Source of the DNA: Microcebus murinus
Lineage: Eukaryota > Chordata > Mammalia > Primates > Cheirogaleidae
NCBI RefSeq assembly: GCF_040939455.1
Contig: NC_134109.1
Location: forward strand, 75,669,001-75,733,000
DNA length: 64,000 nt
Reading direction: 5' to 3'
The notes below the pieces were generated by a model, which did no database searches, was not told the DNA's origin, and saw only the letters and a list, made by a program, of their open reading frames with translations. Of the stretch, positions 1-11,942 are shown piece by piece (within the stretch, counting starts at the first letter, position 1; the number at the start of each line of letters is the position of its first letter). A program made the position numbers and the translations under genes.

Positions 1-1245
1 TAACTACTTCACATGGGTACATACTATTCTAGTCATCTATTACTTTTATCTTTTTTTTACTTTTTTGTATCCTATACCTAAAAATAAGGGTCAACTTCTA
101 CAAATATCATTTAGGCAATGCTATTTCTATGTGCAGTCTACCTACTACACCTTCTATTTATTCCTTAAGTCAAATCTAAACTGAGTCTTATGCTTTTAGT
201 AATAATTCTCTTGCTTGTTTTGGTGTAATTTTTTTTCCCCACTGGACATTTGTTTCTCCTGGTGACATTATCTCATTTTGGGTTGGGGGAATCTGCTTCT
301 GCTTGCTTTATTGCAAAGTCTACTGGGACTGTCAATCAAGGTATCTCAATCCCTTCTGGTTTAGGCAAAAGTCCATGACCCAATCGTTTTCCCCATAATT
401 TGACATTTTTCACTCTGTCAAAGAGTGACAAAGAGCCTGAAAGTGGCAGGAGTTCATTTATTCCTGAGGAGACTGTTTATCTGTCCCTGCATTCTGGACT
501 TCCCATTTTCTTTAGTTCATTCTTACTAAGACTGTTCCTTTAGTTTTTTTTTTTTTTTTTTTTTTATAAAATGCTATTGTTTTCTGTTTAAATTAGAGTT
601 GGTTTTTGTTGATTACAAAGACATCTGATTGACATACCCTGGCATTGGCCTCAAATATTTTCCAGTCCAGTTTTCCCATCTCTGGTTTTCCCATCTCTGG
701 TCAACAACAGGCTCTTATGAGGCTATAAATTTTGCTCTCTGGTCTTCCTAAAATTTATTTCTTCTTCTTATTACTAAACTTTACCCTCTTCATCCTTTGT
801 AACATTTCTTCAAACTTCAAACTTTTTCATGAAAACTAACTGGATTCCACTTTCCACATTAACATCCCTTCAGAATTTGCTCAGCACATATTTGCTATTT
901 GTCAGATCCCAAAGTTGCACAGATCTTCCTGCACAGAGATATCTCAGCATTTTCATCAGGATACGCTGCCAAATGTTGAACAAATAAAAAATTGAGCCAC
1001 AATGCATCCCCTGTTGACTTTTCAATAAAATAAACCAAAGACAACTTACTAGTTAGACCAAACCTGAATCATTATTATCAACTGTAAATTATCCAAAGGA
1101 AAACCATGACAAGAATTTCCTCCCCTCAAAGAGCAGGAGATAAAATGTAGCAGAGACAGGGGCAAATCTAGACAGACATTTATTGCACCCAATTTATTTT
1201 TTCTTCCATACCAGCAGAATAAAGCTAGTAAGTGGTCCTAAAAAT
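1..1245. other. AT-rich sequence without a recognisable gene
   Basis: No coding region or named repeat can be supported here. There is a T-run at about 543-566, and a perfect tandem duplication of a 15-base unit (TTTTCCCATCTCTGG) at 671-685 and 686-700. The rest is AT-rich single-copy-looking sequence. Confidence 0.6.
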
Positions 1246-1247
1246 CT

Positions 1248-1500
1248 CACTGACTTAACATAACAAAGTTTATTTCTTACTCATGTTCCATGTCCAATGT
1301 GGATTAGCAGGAATTTTCTGTATATCATAACCTTTCGAAGACCCAAGTTGGTGGAGGCATCCTGTTGATGAATAGTACCTCTGCTTATATTTCATTGCAA
1401 AAGAAATAACATGGCCACACTATCATTAAATTGGGCAGGGAAATGTGCCTGGGGAAAGGATACTGTACTATACATATTTGATAAATACTACTAGTAATTC
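1248..1500. repeat. Possible ancient interspersed repeat fragment
   Basis: The stretch containing 'gtttatttcttactcatg' and 'gacccaagttggtggaggc' resembles a common diverged mammalian repeat that I recall but cannot name with certainty. It is heavily decayed and has no clear ends. Confidence 0.3.
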
Positions 1501-1687
1501 CTCTAGATGCTTTACTCCTTATCTGTATTTCCCTCCTCTCACCATGCCCAACACTCTTCAGCTTATAATTGCCCACCTCATTCCAGGCATTTTTCCTGGT
1601 CTTGAATTTGGTGTAACTGAGCTAATACTTGATCTCCACCAAGACATTATTTGATAATGACAAGACACTGAATTGATAGACCCTCTG

Positions 1688-1887
1688 TAGTTTACATAGC
1701 ATTTCTATATAAAGTATCTCCTTTGACCCTCACAACCACCTAAGGACACAGGTGGGGCAGAAAGTATTAATTCCATTTTATATAGATTACTAAATTGTAG
1801 CATAAGGAAACAAAGTGCCTGACCCAAATTCACAGTGATAGAGCTGGGACTAAAACATCATTATCTTTCAATACTGAACCCATTGTT
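1688..1887 (-). repeat. MIR SINE, minus strand
   Basis: Reading forward it shows the reverse complement of MIR landmarks in order: 'tttgaccctcacaaccacc', then 'ggaaacaaagtgcctgaccc', then 'gagctgggactaaaac'. These correspond to the tRNA-derived and core parts of this tRNA-related, inactive SINE. It is diverged, as expected for an ancient family. Confidence 0.75.
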
Positions 1888-1930
1888 CTGTGTATGTGTG
1901 TGTGTATGTGTGTGTGTATGCATGTGTGTT
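1888..1930. repeat. (TG)n microsatellite
   Basis: Interrupted TG dinucleotide tract directly after the MIR. The interruptions are TGTA and TGCA units. Confidence 0.9.
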
Positions 1931-4900
1931 GCCATACCAATTTATACATTTAGAAAACAAGGCATGTGAACCATATTAATTTTATTACTTTATAAAAGAG
2001 GGCTCTAAGAAGATAGAACTTCCTTCTAGAACCAAAGAAATGAAGCTCTAATGATAATCAGGACAGCCCTTCTAGCATATTATGACTAGTTGTGGAGGGG
2101 CTTATTCCCTGTCCTTATACATACCAAAGATAGCTGCCTGCTTTTCTACCTCTTTCTATGAATAACTTGAGTAGGGGAACAGGGGTGTATGCATGTCTCT
2201 AATTATCAACTGCTTAAATAGGTGGGAGAGGGTCACATAGGTAAGAACTGCTTTAAAGCATCTCTTTTATGTTGCTAGAAAAATGACTCCTATGCTTGGG
2301 CAACAGTTGCGACCTTTATATCCAAAGAATAGCAAGGTATGCATTTTTAACCTCTACTTTTCAGGTTAGGAAGCTGACCTAATATAGGTTAGTTTAATTG
2401 CAGAGTCACTAGGATTAGTTTGTTGCAAAAAAATTATGGTAATTCCCTGTCCTGGAATTTCCTGTTTCAGATAAGTATCAGTGTATCTCAATCTTTGCAT
2501 TTGAACATCTAGTCGCTGTCACCAGGGGAAAGGGAAACAGTATGGCTGTGGACTAGGACTTGGCTGCTTCATGCTATTCACTTCTCTTATCAACCTCTCA
2601 AAGGCATGAATTGTATTACAGGAGCACATTGAGGATAATATAGAAACTTCAAGGTGACAGGAAGAGAACAGTTGAGGTATAATTGAAAATTCCTCTAGAA
2701 AAGCCTGTAAGACAGATGAAAATGTGAAATCATCTAGCAACATTTGCCCCTGTGTATCAATCACTGCCAATCACTAATAAACTTTTCTAATAACTCAGGC
2801 TCACATTCCACATTTCTCGGGGGCAGAGGAGTGGGGATTTGTCTTGGGTATGCAGCACACCTGCAGGCAGGCCTCTTCTGGCATTTGCTTACAGGAAGGT
2901 CATTAAAAGGAAGTACAAATTAGGGCAGCTCCCCCAGCAGCAGCAATTAACCTTCAGGAACCTGGCAGGCATAGGTGTATTTTAGGACTGTAGAAACCAT
3001 TAACCTTCTCATTATTTAAAGGAGAAAACCATAGGAGGAAAAACTGAGATCTCTTTCTCCATCTCTCTTTTCACTTGCCCCTTCTTCATCCCTGCTCTGA
3101 GCCATTCCCCTATGTCTTATTCATCCTATGTCTGTCTTTGAGATGTGTGGACTGCCCTACTCACTCTACAAACACTGTGTGGGGACAGTGGCAGTTGTAA
3201 CCTGGCGCCTGTCTGAAAAGTCTCAGTGTGGGAAGCCATAGGAGAGTCCTTGCAGATGGCTAAGCAAGGTCTTCCCTGCTCTGGGTCACCCTGAGGGGTC
3301 CAGTCTAGGAGGACTTGGTGCTGGTCCTAACACATCCTGGCTGGTTCCATGTAGTGACAGGTGCCACTGACGCTTGTCACATATATAGCATCCCTGCAGG
3401 TGCCTCTTGAATGCCCATCCATCTCCTTGCCATCCTTCTCCCCCTGGCTCTCTGGAAAATAAGGAAGCCTGCCCTCTCTGCAGGGGAGAGCAAACAGTGA
3501 GTAGGCTCATCCGTCATTGCTCATGTCAGGTGCAAGCTGTGGATGAATGTTCAAAGACTGACACAGAACCGGTCAGAACTGACCTAACAGTGCCCCTTTA
3601 CCCTGTTAGCTAGGGATTTCTGATTGGGAAGAAGATAATATCTACATGATTTAAAAATGTTAACATTCAAGAAATAGCATCTCATTTTAAATATCTGTTA
3701 ATCCCGTGTCTATTAGCTGAGATAACTTACATTTGAATCATAATGTACAAAAAAGGGGAAATCTTTTGGGTTTAATTTCAGTTTCAATTGATGATGCTTT
3801 ATTCTAGAAAAGCAATCATGAAGATAAAAGGAAAAGTATAGGGCAATAGTTCTTGAATCTCTTTTATCAAGTGTCATTGATGTGCATCCATTTAAGAGGG
3901 AAAGAAAAAAAACAACTTGTCTTATTAAAAAAAAACAAAAAACTAGTTGCTATTTTTGTAGTTATAAAAGAATCCCTAGGTTATTAGGCAACAATATGAA
4001 AATCTAATCTGGCAACATGTTTGTGATTGCCACAAGACGACACCTATGAAGAAATTCTAAGGAGACAACTGATTCAGGATTTGATGTGACTTCTGGCAAA
4101 GGGAAAAGATGCCAGGATTGCCCCAGCTTCTGAGGAAGCCTCTTTAATTTAAATGTGCATGCTGTGATGCAGCTGTGCTGATGAATGCATATTTATTGGA
4201 CCTGGATAGGAGGCAAATGCGTAGCTAATTAAACTATCCTCGTGTCAGCTACTCTGGCCAATATCCCCTTTTTATAAAGCATCACTGCTTAAAATATATT
4301 TTGGAAGCAAAAAGGTACCACTCAGAACTGGTTTGGAAACAGTATCTGTGAAGGAATGCTAAGATAATTTTACTTAGATTAGAAAAAAAATAGTGTTTAG
4401 AGGTTCCTTTAATTTAGAGGTGACTTTATGAAAGTTTACTAAATGAAGAATGTTGATCAACTATTTTTGCCCTCTAGCTGAGACTATTTTCTTCTTATTT
4501 TGGGAGATAAAAAGGACCAATTTTTGTCTAGAAAAAGTATAGAACAGCATGTTAGCGCTCATCTAGGCCATCCAGCTGAAGCACTGGAGCACAGAGAAAT
4601 GCCTGGGATCTGAACTAAGCATTTCTGTTTCCCAACGGAGAGTCCTTCCACTGCATTACTATTAGCCAACGAAGAGAGTTATAATGCCAATCTTTAAAAA
4701 AAATTAGAACTGTTTAACGAAGAAAAGTTCTTGAAATTTGTTTCTTTACAAAATCTGGACAAGCTGTACATGGCCCTGGCCAAGAAGGGAGCAGATAGAT
4801 AGGACTGGATGGCCTCAGAATGTGGGGGTTATTATCGCCTATGCTTTGCAACACATTAAATGGTTCAACCCAGGCATTTATGTCATTCATACTGTGCACA

Positions 4901-5564
4901 CTGGATTTCCATTATCTATTGACTGTATACCCATTGATAGATAGAGGTCGAGGAGAAAATTCAAGCTTTGGTGGTTTCTGAGGCAGAGCAATAAATAGCT
5001 CTTTTATTCTTTGCCCAGATTCTGAACAAATCAAGAAATACATCAGCAGTGAGTTAATAGAGTACTGAAAGATCTCCTTACTATGGATAAAATTCAAACA
5101 ACATATCGCAGAATGCATTCAAATGGGCTGGTGGTGCTCACTCCTGGAATCCAATGGGCTTAGTCGCTAGCCACCAGCAACAGTGACTTATGGTGAAGGG
5201 GCCCATGGTGGGCAAGCCTTCTCCCTAGAGACAAGAGGAGGAGTATCACATTGTCTAATATGATAAGTAACTATTTGCTCCTCATGCCCTCAGCTCTGCT
5301 GGTGAAAAGAAAAGGATCTATAGGCTGGGAGAACTATCTGCCTCTTGGTTGGGGATGGGAAGAGAGGAAAGAGGAAGCATTTAGACTCATTGGAGAAGTG
5401 ATACACAGTAAGAAAAAGAACTAACATCCACTTTCTGATGTTCAAATAAAGATTTTGCAGTTTTGACAAGTAAACCTGAATGTAAGTGAATGGGCTGGAG
5501 GAGAGAGAAAAAGTAAGAGAAAGGATTCTCTTTCTTTAGCATTGCAAGAGCCGAGCCCAAAACA
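1931..5564. other. Unique sequence without a recognisable gene
   Basis: About 3.6 kb with no supported coding region and no clearly named repeat. It contains A-rich runs near 3907-3940 and a block at 4095-4290 that looks conserved (listed separately). All open frames are under 85 codons and have no recognisable domain. Confidence 0.5.
4095..4290. promoter_or_regulatory. Candidate conserved non-coding element
   Basis: Non-repetitive block of balanced composition with several homeodomain-type cores ('tttaatttaaat', 'gctaattaaac') and 'aatgcatatttatt'. It lies between AT-rich stretches. That this is an enhancer is inference from motif content only, because no alignment was possible. Confidence 0.25.
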
Positions 5565-5715
5565 TTCATTTATCCACAATATTTATTGAATGCCAACTAT
5601 GTATTAGAAACTATTCTAGGCAGTGAGAACACAGGCAGTAAATAAAATCTACAGATTAAATTCTAGCCTTGCTGAGTTTATATAGTCTAGCTGGGGCAGA
5701 GTTGAGATCCAGTGG
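5565..5715 (-). repeat. L2 LINE 3' end, minus strand
   Basis: Forward reading gives the reverse complement of the L2 tail: 'atatttattgaatgccaac', 'tattctaggcagtgagaac', and then the 'ctagccttgctgagttt' segment. L2 is an extinct LINE, and this is a 5'-truncated tail. Confidence 0.7.
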
Positions 5716-6336
5716 GCCTGGCATGTCTGCACTGGCGAGGTAACTCAAAGCAGAGGCTGAGTGCTGGATGCATATGTCAATTCAACAATAAGGGTCAGGG
5801 TGAATTGGGGGTCACCACCAGGCTGCAATCAAGTCAGAATGGACCATACGTCAAGCACACCAGCTACTGACTTCAGGCATGAATGCACCCAGCTGAAAAA
5901 GAGACATGATAGCAGAGAACAGAGAGGTCAGGATCACTGCCAGATCTGAGGACTCCTTTAACCCGCTGCCATAAAGACCCAGTAAGCCTCTGCCCTCACC
6001 ATACACCCAGGATATCATTTTGAGAAAAGAAGGGAGGAGGTGGTAAGATCTGAAAGCGGCTGAATTTCCAAAAGAGAATATTTAAACCCAATCCTGATGA
6101 AGAGTGAATTACCAGTGAACTGAATGTTTAAACTAAAGAAAGCTTTATATGGAAAGACTGAAATACTTTTATTTGGATTAAATTTAGTTCCCTTTTTTTT
6201 TTGTGATATCTGCCAGTATGGAGATCATGAGGACAAATAAAATGTCTATGGAGAATAAAAACTGCATCTTAAGTGACAGAGTGTAGCGTGGGTGATATCA
6301 TGACCTTGCCATATGCTGTTACAGAAATAATGTCTC
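5716..6336. other. Unique sequence without a recognisable gene
   Basis: About 620 bases between an L2 tail and an LTR. A 62-codon frame at 5761-5949 has no recognisable motif and no coding support. Confidence 0.5.
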
Positions 6337-6702
6337 TGCTATGGACTGAATGTGTCCCCTCCAAAATTCATATGTTGGAGTCATAATCCCCAGTGTGATG
6401 ATATTAGGAGGTGGGGCCTTTGGGAGGTTATTAGGTCATGAGGGTGGAGCCTTTATGAATGAAATTAGTTCCCTTATAAGGAGAGCCATGAGAGATCTTG
6501 CTTCCTCTCTCTGCTCTCTGCTATGTGAGGACACAAAAAGATGGCCATCTGCAAACCAGAAGGGTGTCTTTACCACCAATCCAACCATGCTGACACCCTG
6601 ATCTCAGACTTCCAGCCTCCAGAACTGTGAGAAATTAACATTTGTTGTTTAAGTCACCCTGTCTATAGTATTTTGTTATGGCAGCCCAAGCAAATTAAGA
6701 CA
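6337..6702 (+). mobile_element. Solo LTR of MaLR type (MST/MLT1 class)
   Basis: Starts with TG ('tgctatggactgaatgtg') and ends in CA after 'caaattaagaca'. It contains landmarks of mammalian apparent LTR retrotransposons: 'aggaggtggggcctttggg', 'catgagggtggagcc' and 'ccagcctccagaactgtgag'. Length of about 366 bp fits a MaLR LTR. The flanking pentamers GTCTC (6332-6336) and GTCAC (6703-6707) look like a slightly decayed 5-bp target duplication. No internal region adjoins it, so it is a solo LTR. The 83-codon open frame inside is not a gene. The MST versus MLT1 assignment is uncertain. Confidence 0.75.
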
Positions 6703-7351
6703 GTCACATAATTGGCAAAGTTACTTGGATAAGTCACTGTTGACCCTCATTCCCAGATGAATTTTGAGAAAAAGAGAGCCTTTTCCCTTTCTTTCTTTAA
6801 AGTTGGTGGTCTTTAGTAACTCCGTCTACCAGAGGGGGTGATTTGTCAATGAGTCTTACTGAATACTCTATCCTAAAGGTACAAGAAATAGTATTAATAG
6901 TATAGAAATGGTCCCAGGACATAGGATTTATTACACATTGGTTAAAGTACTGAAATTTGGGTTCCTTTATGGGGAAGTGAAGAGGTGACTTAATGGAAGA
7001 GAAATAGAGTGGCTAGGTTCATAGTGGGGCTGGACCAAGGACCAGCCATACATTTATGTTTGTTTTATTTAGTCCAATAGGCCTCTTTAATCTTTTTGTG
7101 ATGTCTTCACTTCTCTTCCTGCCTATTACAACTGAGTCCACCCCTGATTTTATTACTCAAAAACTGCTTTTCCAAAATTTTAGCAAAGACTTCCAAATCC
7201 CAAGCTCAGTGACCTCTTCCGAGAACTCATTCGTCATCCTCACACATATTCTTTCTGGGGCTCACTGCTAAGATTCTGCTTCGATTCTGCTTCTTCAAGA
7301 CACTGAAAGTGCAATGCTGGTTCTGGCTATCTTTCTGAAAATTCTTTGTTG
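6703..7351. other. Spacer between two solo LTRs
   Basis: About 650 bases with no supported gene. A 71-codon frame at 7056-7271 is hydrophobic at its start but unrelated to any family I recognise. Confidence 0.5.
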
Positions 7352-7356
7352 GTCTC

Positions 7357-7729
7357 TGTAATGGGCTGAATTATGTTACCCGGAAATTCATATATTGAAG
7401 CCCCAACCCCCCGTATCTCAGAATGTGGCTGCATTTGGAGATAGGGTCTTTAAAGAAGAAATTAAATAAAAATTAGGTTATTAGGATGGGCCTTAATATA
7501 ATATTACTGGTATCATTCTAAGAAGAGGAAATTAGGACATAGACATATGCATAGGGAAGACCAGGTGAAGACAGCCATCTACAAGCCAAAGACAGAGGCC
7601 TTAGAAGAAACCATCTGCTGACACCTTGATCTCACACTTGTAGCCTGCAGAACTGTGAGAAAATACATTTCTGTTGTAATCTTCCCAATTTGTGCTACTT
7701 TGTTATGGCAGTCCTAACAAACCTATACA
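7357..7729 (+). mobile_element. Solo LTR of MLT1 type
   Basis: Starts 'tgtaatgggctgaattatg' and ends '...acctataca'. MLT1-type landmarks follow in order: 'ccccgtatctcagaatgtgg', 'gatagggtctttaaag', 'agccatctacaagccaaag', 'tgacaccttgatctcac', 'gcagaactgtgag'. Flanking pentamers GTCTC (7352-7356) and GACTC (7730-7734) fit a decayed target duplication. Length of about 373 bp is typical. It lies in the same orientation as the LTR 650 bp upstream but is clearly a different subfamily, so the two are independent insertions. Confidence 0.75.
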
Positions 7730-7734
7730 GACTC

Positions 7735-10700
7735 CTTTATTTCACCTGCTCTTCTCATCCCCTAAATGTGGACATTTCCCAAAGTTCAGTTCCCACCTCA
7801 GTCTTCACGCTTAGCTCTGCTAATCTCATAGACTTCCACATATTTGATTGTCGTCTCCATGAAAATTATGCTCAGATTTAATAGATTGAGGTCTATGAAA
7901 TGATCATTTTTGTAGGTTAAAAAAGGTTGATTATTGGCAGTTTCATATGGTTCAACCTAATACGCCTCTAATCAAAACTTTCTCTGAAGCTCCAAACCCT
8001 GCACATTCCCCTGTGTTTTATACAACTCCACAAGATTACACCACAGGTACCTCCCAAATATCACATCCAAAACAAAATTTATCAGCTTCTGAGGATTCAA
8101 TCACAACCTGGGCTTTAAAAAAGATCCCCAGGTGATTCTTTTACAAATTAAAGTTTAAGGACTGCTTTAGAATATGGTGGCCTTGGGAATTTTTCTAACT
8201 TTCCAGAAAGATTCTATCAATTTATTTTTCCACTGACAGCAGGAGAGTATAAGAAAACCCAAATCACCATAGTGTCACCAGCAGAGTATCCCCTTAATTT
8301 TAAAAAGCTGCATTTTTGATAGGTGAAAAATTATATTTTAATAATGTTGATATTTATTCTTCTTGATTACCAATAAGCTTCTTTATTAATATTTGTCCAT
8401 GAATTCTCCATTCATAGCTTTTGGTAGTTATTTTTTCTGATCTAATTATCTGAGTACTTTCCTAAATTTCATTATTATCCTTACCTTTGTTATTGCGATG
8501 TGTACAACTCCTAGGACCTTGTGTCAACCTGCTGTATCTGAGCTGAAGGGTTCTCAATATTCCTGACAGCCATGCTTTTATGTTATGTAGAATTTTAGAA
8601 ATAAATTGTTTTCTTCCCAAATAGTTATAGTCAGCTACACAAGTCACAAGTCTTTGCTTAATTCATGAGCACAATTTGAGGAAGTTAATGGATAATGGTG
8701 ATTTTATAGTGAGGGCTGCCATGCTTGATGTACAGTAGGAACTAGGGAAGTGATTCTGAATTGAGTTGCAGGGCAGAAAATATAACAAAGCATGGCCTCA
8801 TTCAGTAGCCTCCTCTCTAAACCTACTAGCTGTAACACACACACACACACATGCACACACATACACACATATGCAGAATGCATCCGAGGAGCCAAGATGG
8901 ATACTGAGACACTGATCACTAAAAAACCATTCCTCTTCTTATCATTCTGAATGATTAGTCTGTTGGTTGTGGGGATCTGGACAACCTGGGAGGTGGCTTG
9001 ACAAGGTTACTTAGGTCAGAGCAGGATAACAAGCAGCAGAAGAAAGAGCTATACACTATTTCAGAAAATAAATAAACAGCCCTGATCATGCTTCTAAAAA
9101 GCTGGCAGCTTCACTTTGCAGTTGAGTAAGCTGTACTTGTCTTCCTTGTTTCTCTTTGTTTATGAGGATTTCTTAAGTCCTTGCTGGTTGATGGTGTAAT
9201 TTGCTTAGCCAGACAAGCAGGTACTGTACACAATAAGTTCTTCTAAATAAAAGGGGTGATTAATCAAGGAAAATCAAACTGTGAGTCCTAGTACCACTCC
9301 TTCCTGGCGGGTCCCAGACTCCCAGCTTGTTTATTTAGTGTCACCTATAGTCTGTCATGGCTGACCTAAAACTATCAGGAACAGCCACAATGGCAGCCAA
9401 GCATAAACAAAAACCTGAACCGAAGGTGCAGAGGGACTGCCATTCTACAGATAAGATCTATTGCTGTAATAGCCCTTGATTATGAAGACCAAAGGAGAAA
9501 AAACACCAAATATACAGACACTTTTCTGTTTATTTATACATGAAGAAGGAGGGGGAAGCAAATCATTTACAAAAAGGAGGGAAAAAGGGGAATAAGGTTT
9601 CATTACATGTCAGTGTTTCTCAGTTTATAAAACAAGATTCTGTGTTAGCAGGGGGTTGCTTCTGGTCTCCTTTGTTTGTGTATTGACATTTTGCAATGCT
9701 TAAAAAAATCACATGCTGGGGCCAGAGATAGCAGAGAAAAAGAGGAATTGAGGTGGGGAAACGTACTAGACTATTGCCTAGGAAAGCATCTTTTTTCTCT
9801 TCCATATATCTATTCCAGCTGAGCAATACATTAGGGCAAAAATGAGTAATCTGTTGGGTGATCTTTCATACAAAACGATGTTATAGGATTATGCTTTTGA
9901 ATGAACAGAATCCCTTAAATATTACAGATGTGCATTATGCATTTATAACATGCCAAGAATAGTCTTTGGTGAAATCCTCACTTCTCTGTTGGCCATGGTA
10001 TTCTTTTTGTGCTGAAACCTTCAAATGCTTTCCATGAGATTATTTAATTTAATAAAGTTTAAGGGTTACTTGGAAAGGAGAGGGAGATACTTCCTGTTAG
10101 AGTGAGATGGATGTAGACATAGCTTCAGAACCAATCTGGTCACTGTCTCAAGATAGAAAGTGAAAAGATTACTTTTACCCTTAAAGAGGCCCACAAGTTC
10201 TGGGAAGCAATGGAAATGGATCTCTTCATTGTTGTTTGTAGGTGCTACACTGCTGTTGCTCATGTTCAAGGGGTCAAATTTATCCATTTAATGGAGAAGT
10301 GTGCTTGTCCTACTAGCATTCCAATTTATAAAATGTGTAAGAGGAAGGGCAAGATGCTTCCAATAGGATACTGGTATTGAGGAATACTGCTTTATTGTTC
10401 TCTGTTGGTCTATTACTGGGACAAATGGCTGCAAGGAGTTCTCCCCAATCTATTTTTTTGCAGCCCATGCAGCATTACATTTCACTCCAAAGAGTAAAGC
10501 TCTGCTGCTTTATCACATTCCAATGCTCAAAAGGGAAATTGCTGGTAAGGTACTTAACACTAAATGCATCCATTTTGGTATACTGACATTGCCTGGGACT
10601 ACAGATAAATTTCAACAAATCACACTCATACTCTAAGGAATTGGGATCTCATTCGCTGAGGCACTGGTGGAAATAAAATGTTCTGCCCGTGGAGGGCACA

Positions 10701-11334
10701 AAATGAGGGTTGGTGTTATCAAGACACTGCACTGAAAAGGTGAAATGTTCTATCAGCTACTGTAAAAACCCCAACTGTGTTCACTTTGTATCACTGACTG
10801 GAAATTCATTTTCTTTTCCCTCTTGAATATTTTGTGGTAAAGAAAACATTTGGGAAAGGCTGGCACTGGAACTAACACAACATACGCAAATTGTCACATA
10901 AAGGTCATGGCTACTGGGACTAAGCTCAATGGTTAGTGCTAGACTAATATCAAACTTTACATGAATACTTCAGTCCATTTTCTGGAAGCTGTTCTAAATT
11001 CCTATTTCTAATTTAGCAGTTTTGTGATGATTTAGGATCCAAAGTCCTGAAGATGCTTCTGAAATACAACACTACTTTTTCTGTGCCTGCATGGAGCCTC
11101 GCATGATAATCTCTTTTTCTGGATTCCTTCCTGTTCTTTAAAATGTGGCTTCCACTCTACTCTAGAGGTATTATTTGTATATGGTGAGCATTTGTGAGGG
11201 GATAATTCTGTATGCAAGATTATTAACTATATTTAGGCCATTTTTGGTGAAATGCTGAATGGAACCAAGTCATTTATTATCATATGCATTGGTTATGTTC
11301 TAATTTTCCTTCTCTGTAAATTGTTTTTCTCATA
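7735..11334. other. Mostly unique sequence without a recognisable gene
   Basis: About 3.6 kb holding only short frames under 75 codons. The one clear simple repeat is the CA tract near 8.84 kb, listed separately. I see no splice-bounded exon or named repeat that I can defend. Confidence 0.45.
8835..8873. repeat. (CA)n microsatellite
   Basis: CA dinucleotide run with ATGC and ATAC interruptions. Confidence 0.9.
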
Positions 11335-11942
11335 TAATTTTTAACTTGAGATATAGACCATAAAATACCATTTAGAAGCATACAATTCAGTGGTATTTAG
11401 TATATTTGCAAAGACATGTAACTCTTATCACCATCTAATTCCAGGACATATTCATCATATCCCTCAACAAATATTGTAGCCATTAATAGCCAATCCCCAT
11501 TCTTCCCACTTTTCAGCCTCTGGAGAACACTAGTCTATTCTCTGTCTCTATGGATTTGCCTATTCTGGACAATTCATATAAATGGAATCATACTGTATGT
11601 GGCCTTTTGTGTCTGGCTTCTTTCATTTAACATAACATTTTCAAGGTTCATCCATGGTGTGGCATGTATTCGTATTTCATTCTTTTTATGACTGAATAAT
11701 ATTTCATTGTATGGAGATACCACATAGTGTTTATTCATTCAACAGTTGATGGGCATTTAGGTTCTTTCCACTTTTTGGCTACTATAAATAATACTGCTAT
11801 GAACATTCACATGCAAGCTTTTGTTTGAACATCTGTTTTCAATTCTCTTGGGTATATACCTAGAAGTGTAATTACATCTAAAAGTATAATCATATGGTAA
11901 CTATATGTTTTACTTTTTAAGGAAATTTCAGACTGCAACTAA
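11335..11942 (-). mobile_element. L1 LINE 3' fragment, minus strand (old L1M class)
   Basis: Forward reading is the complement of the ORF2 end and 3' UTR of an old L1. It shows 'tttgcctattctggacaatt', 'ataaatggaatcatactgta', 'gactgaataatatttcattg', 'gctatgaacattcac' and 'cttgggtatatacctagaag'. It is heavily substituted and 5'-truncated, with no intact reading frame. Confidence 0.75.
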
